DNA of 7,318 nucleotides from JAGNZR01 sp051648365 (lineage in GTDB: Bacteria > Fusobacteriota > Fusobacteriia > Fusobacteriales > Fusobacteriaceae): positions 1 through 7,318 of the forward strand of contig JBOFEZ010000098.1 of the NCBI GenBank assembly GCA_051648365.1. The letters run 5' to 3'. The position numbers and the translations under genes were made by a program. The notes beneath the pieces are model-generated. The model ran no database searches. It was not told where the DNA came from and saw only the letters and a program-made list of their open reading frames with translations. Below are positions 1-6,101 of this stretch, in pieces (within the stretch, counting starts at the first letter, position 1; every line of letters begins with the position of its first letter).

Positions 1-11
1 TAATAAAAAAA

Positions 12-63
12 GATTCATGAGGTGTACTAAAAATCTAATACTCCGCTGAATCATTTTTTCTTT
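12..63. terminator. Terminator-like hairpin at the left edge
   Basis: Arms GATTCA (12-17) and TGAATC (47-52) pair, and an inner stem GGTGTA (21-26) / TACTCC (39-44) pairs with one mismatch. A T-rich run follows at 54-63, and an A-run precedes the hairpin at 5-11. It could therefore end transcription in either direction: a + strand gene lying left of the window, or a - strand transcript. The stem is interrupted and not GC-rich, so the call is moderate. Confidence 0.4.
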
Positions 64-304
64 AATTTGCCCTTCTGGCCTAGCGTCCATAGTGACACTA
101 TTATAGAAATGATAAAAAAATATATAGATTTTTATAATAGGGGTAGCTTTTTTTTTGGCTAAACGGGTCAAATACATTTTTTACCCAATTATTTCAAGGA
201 ATAGCATCAATTTCAACGATTTGGATAAATATATTAACAAGCTGAAATGTAAAAAGTATAAGCAAAAAGGATTGGTTTTTAATGACAATAGAGTTCTTAC
301 CTTG

Positions 305-535
305 TAGGATTAAATAGATGTAGAGAAAGCTGGCTAAAATGATATGAGTTTCTTTTCTAGGAAGTATCATGAGGTTGTTATGAGGATTAGGGGAGAGTTT
401 TAAATAATTAAAAATGTTGATAATATATGTGGACCCTATATAGATATCATATCAAATTTATTTATGATACTGCTTCAAGAAAAACAGCTTAGAGACAAAG
501 CTAACATGGTTTTAAAGTCATTTTTTAAGAGTTGA
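305..535 (+). pseudogene. Decayed ISL3-like transposase fragment
   Basis: A single reading frame runs through this stretch with in-frame stops at 305, 311, 335 and 401 before a final TGA at 533-535. Between the stops it encodes patches in the order expected for the DDE core of ISL3-family transposases: an Ile-Asp-x-Glu-Lys-Ala patch followed by Asp-Met-Ser-Phe-Phe (314-355), then a Val-Asp-Asn-Ile-x-Gly-Pro-Tyr-Ile-Asp-Ile-Ile-x-x-Leu-Phe patch (416-463), which resembles the family's conserved Asp-Met-x-x-x-Tyr-x-x-x-Ile-x-x-x-Phe segment. The conserved continuation of that segment (Pro-Asn-Ala and the Asp-Arg-Phe-His motif) is not found, so the copy is also truncated or rearranged. It has no start codon with a ribosome site and no recognisable terminal repeats. 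The match is from memory of the family pattern, so an unrelated decayed gene is possible. Confidence 0.38.
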
Positions 536-559
536 TGTTTTGTATAAATATAATTTGTC

Positions 560-588
560 TTGATTTAGTAGTTTTTGTATGCTATTAT
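560..588 (+). promoter_or_regulatory. Sigma-70-type promoter of the sia/nan operon
   Basis: A -35 box TTGATT (560-565) is separated by 17 bases from a -10 box TATTAT (583-588), which is preceded by TGC (580-582), giving an extended -10 element. The predicted transcript would start near 595, close to an 8-base palindrome GTTTAAAC (597-604), and leave a leader of about 75 bases. A TATAAT at 549-554 has no -35 box at proper spacing and is a weaker alternative. Confidence 0.6.
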
Positions 589-620
589 TAGAAGTAGTTT
601 AAACAATATTTTTTATTTAA

Positions 621-643
621 TGGAAATAGCAAAAAAATTTCCA
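621..643. promoter_or_regulatory. Inverted repeat in the siaP leader, candidate operator
   Basis: TGGAAAT (621-627) and ATTTCCA (637-643) form perfect 7-base arms around a 9-base A-rich spacer. It sits downstream of the predicted transcription start and 13 bases before the siaP Shine-Dalgarno site, so a bound repressor could block elongation, or the RNA could fold into a weak hairpin. No regulator gene is in view to link it to. Confidence 0.4.
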
Positions 644-668
644 AAGAATACAACAGGGAGGATTCAAA

Positions 669-1658
669 ATGAAAAAAGTTTTTAAAATGGTATTGGTTAT
701 GATGTTTGCTCTAGCTTCAACGATTTTCGGAGCTGAGAAAGTTTATAAAATGAAAATGGGATTAGTGGCTGGTCCATCTTCCAACGAGTACAAGGCAGCA
801 GAGCTATTTGCTAAAAATATTAACCAAAAATCAAATGGGCAACTGGTTTTAAAACTTTTTCCAAGTTCACAGCTAGGAGATGATAAAGCTATGCTGGAAC
901 AGCTTTCAGCCGGTGTTTTAGATTTTACATTCTCAGAGATGGGAAGATTTAATATCTTCTTCCCAGAAGCACAGGTTTTCTCGCTTCCATACATGTTTAA
1001 GGATTTTGATACCTTAAAAAAAGCTAGTATCGATACTGAAATAGCTAAGAAAATAAAGAAAAGAATTAACGACGAATTGAATATTTCAATCTTATCTCAA
1101 GGTTACAATGGAACAAGGCAGACAACTTCTAATAAAGCAATCAATTCGATAGCTGATATGAAGGGTCTTAAACTTAGAGTTCCTCAAGCAGAAGCTAATT
1201 TAGAGTTTGCAAAGCAGTCTGGAGCATCTCCAACTCCGATGGCATTTTCGGAAGTTTATCTAGCTCTTCAGACAAATGCAGTGGATGGACAGGAAAATCC
1301 ATTACCAGCTATCAGAGCTCAGAAGTTTTATGAAGTTCAGAAAAATTTAGCCCTTACTAATCATATTATCAATGATCAAATTTATTTAGTATCTAATGAT
1401 ACAATGAAAAAACTTCCTGCTAATCTAAAAAAAATAGTAGAAGATGAGGCTAAAATAGCTGCTGATTATCATACTAAACTTTTTGTAGATGAAGAATCAT
1501 CGCTTGTGGATTTCTTTAAGGAGCAAGGAGTAAACGTAACAACCCCAGATATAAAAGAGTTTAGAATGGCTATGAAGCCTTTCTATGACCAGTATGTTAA
1601 GAAAAATGGAAAAGTTGGAGAAGCTGCTGTAAAAGAACTTTCGGCCCTTAATAACTAA
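669..1658 (+). CDS. siaP: TRAP transporter sialic acid-binding protein SiaP
   Basis: Extracytoplasmic solute receptor (DctP family, 329 aa, normal length) that binds Neu5Ac and delivers it to the SiaQ-SiaM membrane unit. Residues 1-22 are a signal peptide: two lysines, a hydrophobic core, and a likely cut after Ala22. The mature protein closely follows the well-studied H. influenzae SiaP: Ser-Ser-Asn-Glu-Tyr-Lys-Ala-Ala (37-44), Ser-Ser-Gln-Leu-Gly-Asp-Asp (66-72), Asn-Gly-Thr-Arg-Gln-Thr-Thr-Ser-Asn (147-155), and a long near-identical block around 184-210 ending Asp-Gly-Gln-Glu-Asn-Pro. Ligand residues are kept at Asp72, Glu90, Arg150, Arg170 (the carboxylate-binding arginine) and Asn210. 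Val33 lies where H. influenzae has Asn10. The start is fixed by GGGAGG at 656-661, 7 bases before the ATG. It is the first gene of the operon, which fits the high demand for binding protein. Confidence 0.96.
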   Translation: MKKVFKMVLVMMFALASTIFGAEKVYKMKMGLVAGPSSNEYKAAELFAKNINQKSNGQLVLKLFPSSQLGDDKAMLEQLSAGVLDFTFSEMGRFNIFFPEAQVFSLPYMFKDFDTLKKASIDTEIAKKIKKRINDELNISILSQGYNGTRQTTSNKAINSIADMKGLKLRVPQAEANLEFAKQSGASPTPMAFSEVYLALQTNAVDGQENPLPAIRAQKFYEVQKNLALTNHIINDQIYLVSNDTMKKLPANLKKIVEDEAKIAADYHTKLFVDEESSLVDFFKEQGVNVTTPDIKEFRMAMKPFYDQYVKKNGKVGEAAVKELSALNN

Positions 1659-1694
1659 TAGGCTATAAAAATATGTTTAAGAAATGGGGTAAAA

Positions 1695-2237
1695 ATGAAA
1701 ATAAATGAATTTTTTGATCAGTTTGAGGAGAGGGTTGGAGCAGTTTTATTTATAGCTATCTTTGCCATACTTGTAGCTCAAATAGTTTCCAGACAAATTT
1801 TTAACTCTCCTCTTATCTGGAGTGAGGAGTTAGCAAGACTTCTATTTATATATGTGGGAATGTTAGGAGTGAGTATAGGTATAAAGGGGGATCAACATGT
1901 AATGATAGATTTTCTTTACAACAAGTTATCACCGAAACTTACTAAATTTGTTTTTACAATTATACAGCTTTTAATTTTAATTTCAATTGTTGCTCTTATA
2001 TTTTTAGGTTATAAGCTCTTCATGAGAAAGATTAGATTTGATCTAATAGCTCTAAATATTTCAGCTGGTTGGATGTATGCTTCCCTCCCTTCTGTAGGCT
2101 TGCTTATGCTAGTGAGATATTTCCAGATGGCATATAAACATTACAAAGCAGGGAAATTCATTTTTTCACCGCTGGAACTTTCAAAAGATGACAGGGTAGA
2201 AAAATTTGAAAATCAGGCGACGGAGGTGGAAGTTTAA
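1695..2237 (+). CDS. siaQ: TRAP transporter small membrane subunit SiaQ (DctQ family)
   Basis: Small integral membrane subunit of the sialic acid TRAP transporter, 180 aa, as expected for DctQ proteins. Four hydrophobic segments are seen at about 13-35, 49-63, 84-107 and 126-146. The typical Trp-Ser-Glu-Glu-Leu-Ala-Arg motif lies at 42-48, and the Gly-x-Gly-Asp-Gln-His-Val-x-Ile-Asp-like stretch of the family at 62-72. The C-terminal 30 residues are charged and probably cytoplasmic. It pairs with SiaM to form the sodium-coupled permease that accepts sialic acid from SiaP. The ATG follows GGGG (1686-1689), a rather weak ribosome site, after a 36-base gap from siaP. Its TAA overlaps the siaM ATG by one base, so the two are probably translationally coupled. 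The specificity for sialic acid comes from the neighbours, not from this sequence alone. Confidence 0.92.
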   Translation: MKINEFFDQFEERVGAVLFIAIFAILVAQIVSRQIFNSPLIWSEELARLLFIYVGMLGVSIGIKGDQHVMIDFLYNKLSPKLTKFVFTIIQLLILISIVALIFLGYKLFMRKIRFDLIALNISAGWMYASLPSVGLLMLVRYFQMAYKHYKAGKFIFSPLELSKDDRVEKFENQATEVEV

Positions 2238-3523
2238 TGGGTGCTATTGTTACTTTTGCTTCATGGTTTGGGATGATATTTATGGGAGTTCCAGTAGGTT
2301 TTTCTCTTATAGCGGCCACTCTTCTATTTTTCGTTCTAGGAGATTGGAAGGTTATCTATTTTGTAGCAGCGTCTCTCGTAGATGGTTTGGATAGTTTTAG
2401 TCTTTTGAGTGTACCTTTCTTTGTCCTTACAGGGCTTCTTATGAATAGCTCGGGGATAACTGAAAAGATATTCCGTTTTGCTAAGTCTCTTTTAGGCCAC
2501 TATATTGGAGGAATGGGTCACGTTAATATATTTGCATCTCTTATTTTTTCCGGTATGTCTGGATCTGCTCTTGCAGATGCAGGAGGTCTTGGTCAACTAG
2601 AGATAAAAGCAATGAGAGATGAGGGATATGATGATGACCTATGCGGAGGACTTACTGCCGCTTCATGTATTATAGGACCTCTCGTACCCCCGAGTATAAG
2701 CATGATCATTTATGGAGTTATAGCCAATCAGTCAGTAGCAAGACTTTTCCTGGCTGGTTTTGTTCCAGGTGTATTGGTTACTATAGCTCTTATGATAATG
2801 AACTACTTTGTATGTAAAAAAAGAGGATATAAAACAGCTAAAAAAGCTACAATTCAAGAACGGTGGATAGCTTTCAAAGAATCATTTTGGGCACTGCTGA
2901 CTCCTATTATAATAATAGGAGGAATATTTTCAGGTTTCTTTACACCTACAGAAGCAGCGGTAATAGCTACAGTTTATTCTATATTGGTGGGAATTTTTAT
3001 ATATAAAGAGCTTACTATGGAAGGATTTATAAAGGATGTAATGGAGGCTATAAAGATAACTGGAGTTACAGTTCTTATGATAATGGGTGTAAGTTTCTTC
3101 GGACAGGTAATTGCTCGTGAACAAGTATCTATGAAAATAGCTGAACTTTTCTTATCGGTGGCTTCATCACCTATGATGATATTGATTATGATCAACCTTC
3201 TTTTACTTTTTTTGGGAACATTTATAGATGCCCTGGCTCTACAGGTTCTTGTGCTTCCTATGCTTATTCCTGTTGTTTCTGAAATAGGGTATGATCTTGT
3301 ATTTTTCGGAGTTATAAGTACTCTAAATATGATGATAGGTATACTTACTCCTCCTATGGGAATGGCTCTGTTTGTAGTCTCCCGAGTAGGAAAGATACCG
3401 GTAAGTACGATAACCAAGGGCGTAATACCTTTTCTGCTACCTATATTTATAACACTAATATTCCTTATATTATTCCCACAGCTTGTTCTTTTTGTTCCGA
3501 ATATGATATTAGGGGCAGGATAA
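2237..3523 (+). CDS. siaM: TRAP transporter large membrane subunit SiaM (DctM family)
   Basis: Large permease subunit, 428 aa, the usual length for a stand-alone DctM protein, hydrophobic throughout with about a dozen membrane segments. Family landmarks visible are Ser-Gly-Ser-Ala-Leu-Ala-Asp-Ala-Gly-Gly-Leu-Gly (108-119), Gly-Pro-Leu-Val-Pro-Pro-Ser (147-153), Thr-Pro-Thr-Glu-Ala-Ala (236-241), Gly-Thr-Phe-Ile-Asp-Ala-Leu (327-333) and Thr-Pro-Pro-Met-Gly (371-375). The two halves show the pseudo-symmetric arrangement of the elevator-type transporters, with the Pro-Pro loops near the re-entrant hairpins. It carries Neu5Ac inward with sodium when SiaP docks. The start ATG overlaps the siaQ stop (TAATG) and is preceded by GGAGGTGG inside siaQ. 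Long open frames on the opposite strand here are shadows caused by the low-complexity membrane coding. Confidence 0.94.
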   Translation: MGAIVTFASWFGMIFMGVPVGFSLIAATLLFFVLGDWKVIYFVAASLVDGLDSFSLLSVPFFVLTGLLMNSSGITEKIFRFAKSLLGHYIGGMGHVNIFASLIFSGMSGSALADAGGLGQLEIKAMRDEGYDDDLCGGLTAASCIIGPLVPPSISMIIYGVIANQSVARLFLAGFVPGVLVTIALMIMNYFVCKKRGYKTAKKATIQERWIAFKESFWALLTPIIIIGGIFSGFFTPTEAAVIATVYSILVGIFIYKELTMEGFIKDVMEAIKITGVTVLMIMGVSFFGQVIAREQVSMKIAELFLSVASSPMMILIMINLLLLFLGTFIDALALQVLVLPMLIPVVSEIGYDLVFFGVISTLNMMIGILTPPMGMALFVVSRVGKIPVSTITKGVIPFLLPIFITLIFLILFPQLVLFVPNMILGAG

Positions 3524-3566
3524 AAGTTGAATTTAGTTATATAAAAAATATTTAAAGGGGAAAAGG

Positions 3567-4481
3567 ATGAATGTTGTAGGAATAGATATCGGTGGAACAG
3601 AGATAAAGTACGGACTTATAAGGGAATCGGGAGAGATTCTAGAAAAAGGCTCTATGGATACCCAGGTACATTTGGGTTCTGCAATATTGATAGAAAAAAT
3701 TTATAGTATAATAGATAGCTATGCCCAAAGAGGTATTGGGGGGGTGGCGGTTTCTTCTACAGGTCAGGTAGACGGAATCCATGGAAAGGTTATAGGGGGA
3801 ATACCCCTTATACCTGGATGGATAGGCACAGAACTTGTTGAGTTACTCGAAAAAAAATATAGCTTACCTGCAGTATTAGAAAATGATGTGAATTGTGCAG
3901 CCCTTGGAGAGTTTTGGAAGGGTGCAGGAATGGGAGAAAAAAACTTCCTTTGTCTCACGATAGGAACAGGTATTGGTGGCGGAATAGTTATCGACGGAGA
4001 TATCTATCGAGGAGCTGGCTATGCTGCTGGGGAGTTCGGACACTTTCAGATAGAAAGAGATGGACGATTGTGTTCTTGCGGAAAGAAAGGATGCTATGAA
4101 GCTTATTCTTCAACTGCTTCTCTGATAAGGCTAGTAAAAGAAAAAACATCTTTAGAACAAAATGGAAGAAAAATATTTGAAAGGATTCATGGAGGAGATA
4201 AGGAATTCATAGAAATTTTTGATCTTTGGTGTGACTATATCACTGACGGGCTGGCTACACTTTCATATATTTTCAATCCCTCACTCATAATTATAGGAGG
4301 TGGAGTATCAGCTCAGGGATATTTTTTGACAGAACGGTTAAAAAAAATTTTAGATGGAAAAATTCCAAAAAATTATAGTAGTACGATAAATCTTAGACCT
4401 GCTGAACTGGCGAATGATGCTGGAATTTTAGGAGCTACCTATCTGCTTCTAAAAAAGATGGGGAAAGTAAAGGAGAATTAA
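3567..4481 (+). CDS. nanK: N-acetylmannosamine kinase (ROK family)
   Basis: Phosphorylates ManNAc with ATP to ManNAc-6-phosphate in the cytoplasm, the second step of sialic acid catabolism. The 304 aa show a full ROK kinase: the N-terminal phosphate loop Asp-Ile-Gly-Gly-Thr (7-11), the Glu-Asn-Asp-Val-Asn motif with catalytic base Asp107, Gly-Thr-Gly-Ile-Gly-Gly-Gly (133-139), Glu-Phe-Gly-His (156-159), the zinc motif Cys-x-Cys-Gly-x-x-Gly-Cys-x-Glu (169-178, with His159 the likely fourth ligand), and the adenosine-site glycines (244-246). ROK sequences alone do not separate ManNAc kinase from glucokinase or a repressor; the lack of a helix-turn-helix domain excludes a repressor, and the position between siaM and nanE decides for NanK. 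The start follows GGGG (3557-3560) after a 43-base gap from siaM. Confidence 0.92.
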   Translation: MNVVGIDIGGTEIKYGLIRESGEILEKGSMDTQVHLGSAILIEKIYSIIDSYAQRGIGGVAVSSTGQVDGIHGKVIGGIPLIPGWIGTELVELLEKKYSLPAVLENDVNCAALGEFWKGAGMGEKNFLCLTIGTGIGGGIVIDGDIYRGAGYAAGEFGHFQIERDGRLCSCGKKGCYEAYSSTASLIRLVKEKTSLEQNGRKIFERIHGGDKEFIEIFDLWCDYITDGLATLSYIFNPSLIIIGGGVSAQGYFLTERLKKILDGKIPKNYSSTINLRPAELANDAGILGATYLLLKKMGKVKEN

Positions 4482-5180
4482 GTGTACAAAGAAAAAAAAG
4501 AAATCATACTGAAAAGTATAAAGGGAAGATTGATTGTTTCGTGCCAGGCTCTCAAAAATGAACCTCTTCACAGTTCTTTTATAATGGGAAGGATGGCTTA
4601 TGCAGCTTTCCAGGGTGGAGCTTGCGGAATAAGAGCCAATGGGGTGGGAGATATCGCTGAAATAAAAAAAAATGTTGAACTTCCTATTATAGCTATCATT
4701 AAGCAAAACTATGGAAAAAATCCTGTATTTATAACTCCTACTATGGAAGAGATAGATGAACTTGTAGAAGAGGGAGCTGAAATAATAGCTATAGATGCAA
4801 CAAGAAGAAGCAGACCTGATGGAAAAACTTTGGAAGAGTTCATAGGGCAGATAAGAGAAAAATATCCCAATCAGATACTTATGGGAGATATATCGACCCT
4901 TGAAGAGGCTTTAGAAGCGGAAAAGTTAGGAATAGATATAGTAGGTACAACTCTTGTAGGGTATACAGAGTATACGATTGGACGAGATCCGATCAAAGAA
5001 CTGAAAAAAGTTATAGATGGGGTAAGGATTCCCGTTATTGCAGAAGGGAATATAAATACTCCAGAAAAAGCTAGAAAGGCTATAGAACTAGGTGCTTTTA
5101 GCGTAGTTGTAGGAGGAGCCATAACAAGACCACAACAGATTACTAAAATTTTTGTAACTGAGATGGATAAAAACAGATAA
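4482..5180 (+). CDS. nanE: N-acetylmannosamine-6-phosphate 2-epimerase
   Basis: Converts ManNAc-6-phosphate to GlcNAc-6-phosphate, linking sialic acid to amino sugar metabolism. The protein is 232 aa, normal for this TIM-barrel family. Conserved NanE blocks are visible: Gly-Ile-Arg-Ala-Asn-Gly (49-54), Ile-Ile-Lys-Gln-Asn-Tyr (72-77) with the likely catalytic Lys74, Asp-Ala-Thr-Arg-Arg-Ser-Arg-Pro (105-112), Gly-Thr-Thr-Leu-x-Gly-Tyr-Thr (155-162), Ala-Glu-Gly-Asn-Ile (187-191) with the likely catalytic Glu188, and the phosphate-binding Val-Gly-Gly-Ala-Ile-Thr-Arg-Pro (210-217). The start is a GTG directly abutting the nanK TAA with no spacer; AGGAG (4471-4475) lies 6 bases before it, inside nanK, which supports GTG over later ATGs and suggests coupled translation. 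Confidence 0.95.
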   Translation: MYKEKKEIILKSIKGRLIVSCQALKNEPLHSSFIMGRMAYAAFQGGACGIRANGVGDIAEIKKNVELPIIAIIKQNYGKNPVFITPTMEEIDELVEEGAEIIAIDATRRSRPDGKTLEEFIGQIREKYPNQILMGDISTLEEALEAEKLGIDIVGTTLVGYTEYTIGRDPIKELKKVIDGVRIPVIAEGNINTPEKARKAIELGAFSVVVGGAITRPQQITKIFVTEMDKNR

Positions 5181-5226
5181 GTTGCAGAAAATTGTAAAAT
5201 AAAAATTATAAAAAACGGAGGAAGAA

Positions 5227-6093
5227 ATGAAAGGATTATATTCAGCACTATTGGTAGCAATGGATGAAAAGGGAAATATTGATGAAAAAGGAACAAGAGA
5301 GATTATAAGATATAATATAGATGTTATGAAAGTAGATGGACTTTATGTGGGTGGATCGACTGGTGAGACTTTCATGATGGATAAAGAAATGAAGAAAGAT
5401 GTTTTCCGTATCGCTATGGAGGAGACAGCTGGAGCTGTTGAACTTATGGCTCAGGTTGGTTCTATAAATCTTTTTGAAGCTGTTGAGCTTGGAAAATATT
5501 GTACAAAGCTAGGATATAAATGTCTTTCGGCAGTAACACCTTTTTATTATAAATTTGATTTTGAAGAGATCAAAAACTATTATGAGACAATAGTGAGTGA
5601 GACTGGAAACAACATGATTATTTATTCTATCCCTTTCCTTACTGGGGTAAATATGAATATTGAGCAATTCAGAGAGTTGTTTGAAAATCCTAAAATTATA
5701 GGCGTAAAGTTCACTGCAGGAGATTTCTACCTTCTTGAAAGAGTTAGAAAAGCTTTCCCTGAGAAACTTATTTATGCAGGATTTGATGAGATGTTAATGC
5801 CAGCTCTTACTTTAGGAGTAGATGGAGCTATTGGAAGTACTTATAATGTTACAGGAAAGATAGCTAGAGAGATATACAATTTAACAAAAGAAAATAAAAT
5901 TCCTGAAGCTCTTAAGGTTCAAGGAAAACTTAATGATATAATAGAAAAAGTTTTGGCTAACGGAATCTATCAGACACTAAAAACTATTCTTGAGGAAAAA
6001 GGAGTTCAGGCTGGATACTGTAGATTGCCTATGAAAAAAATAACTTCTGAAAAACAAGAGAAAGCAAGAGAGATAGCTAAAAATTATCTGTAG
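5227..6093 (+). CDS. nanA: N-acetylneuraminate lyase
   Basis: Class I aldolase that cleaves Neu5Ac into ManNAc and pyruvate, the committing step of the pathway. The 288 aa match the DapA/NanA TIM-barrel family. Key residues, by comparison with E. coli NanA, are Gly-Gly-Ser-Thr-Gly-Glu (42-47; carboxylate-binding Ser44 and Thr45), Tyr133 in Tyr-Ser-Ile-Pro, the Schiff-base Lys161 in Gly-Val-Lys-Phe-Thr, Thr163, Gly185-Phe-Asp187-Glu188 (sugar contacts), and Ser204 in Gly-Ser-Thr-Tyr-Asn. The Gly-Phe-Asp-Glu and Ser204 positions favour neuraminate lyase over dihydrodipicolinate synthase. GGAGG (5217-5221) lies 5 bases before the ATG. The 46-base gap after nanE is the widest in the operon, but I see no convincing promoter or terminator in it. 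Confidence 0.96.
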   Translation: MKGLYSALLVAMDEKGNIDEKGTREIIRYNIDVMKVDGLYVGGSTGETFMMDKEMKKDVFRIAMEETAGAVELMAQVGSINLFEAVELGKYCTKLGYKCLSAVTPFYYKFDFEEIKNYYETIVSETGNNMIIYSIPFLTGVNMNIEQFRELFENPKIIGVKFTAGDFYLLERVRKAFPEKLIYAGFDEMLMPALTLGVDGAIGSTYNVTGKIAREIYNLTKENKIPEALKVQGKLNDIIEKVLANGIYQTLKTILEEKGVQAGYCRLPMKKITSEKQEKAREIAKNYL

Positions 6094-6101
6094 GAGGGAA
6101 T

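Larger units (their letters stand above)
1..668. other. Upstream region without an intact gene
   Basis: No intact coding sequence is visible in the 668 bases before siaP. The region contains a terminator-like hairpin at its left end, a decayed transposase-like frame in its second half, and the siaP promoter and leader next to the gene, each listed separately. Bases 64-304 are AT-rich with short open stretches on both strands but no frame with a convincing ribosome site or family motif, and I see nothing else in them. Confidence 0.6.

Noticed and set aside
1..177. Open frame of 59 codons on the - strand from an ATG at 177-175, running off the left edge
   Set aside because: No Shine-Dalgarno site, odd composition, no family I recognise, and it would run through the terminator-like hairpin at 12-52. 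It may be chance openness in AT-rich DNA, but a partial gene cannot be fully excluded.
445..469. TATCATA-N11-TATGATA inverted repeat upstream of the promoter
   Set aside because: It lies inside the decayed transposase-like frame about 90 bases before the -35 box and consists of simple AT-rich words; no reason to prefer it over chance.
2206..2394. 62-codon + strand frame overlapping siaQ end and siaM start
   Set aside because: Out of frame with both genes, Arg/Phe/Ser-rich low-complexity product, no independent ribosome site.
2974..3417. 147-codon frame on the - strand inside siaM
   Set aside because: Antisense shadow of the Ile/Leu/Val-rich membrane protein; no ribosome site and composition of a mirror frame.
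3527..3554. Possible internal promoter before nanK (TTGAAT, 16 bases, TATTTA)
   Set aside because: The start of transcription would fall only a few bases before the ATG and cut off the ribosome site; weak -10 box in AT-rich DNA.
4871..5296. 141-codon frame on the - strand across nanE and nanA
   Set aside because: Antisense to two well-supported enzymes and spanning the gap between them; repetitive hydrophobic/Ser/Pro composition typical of shadow frames.
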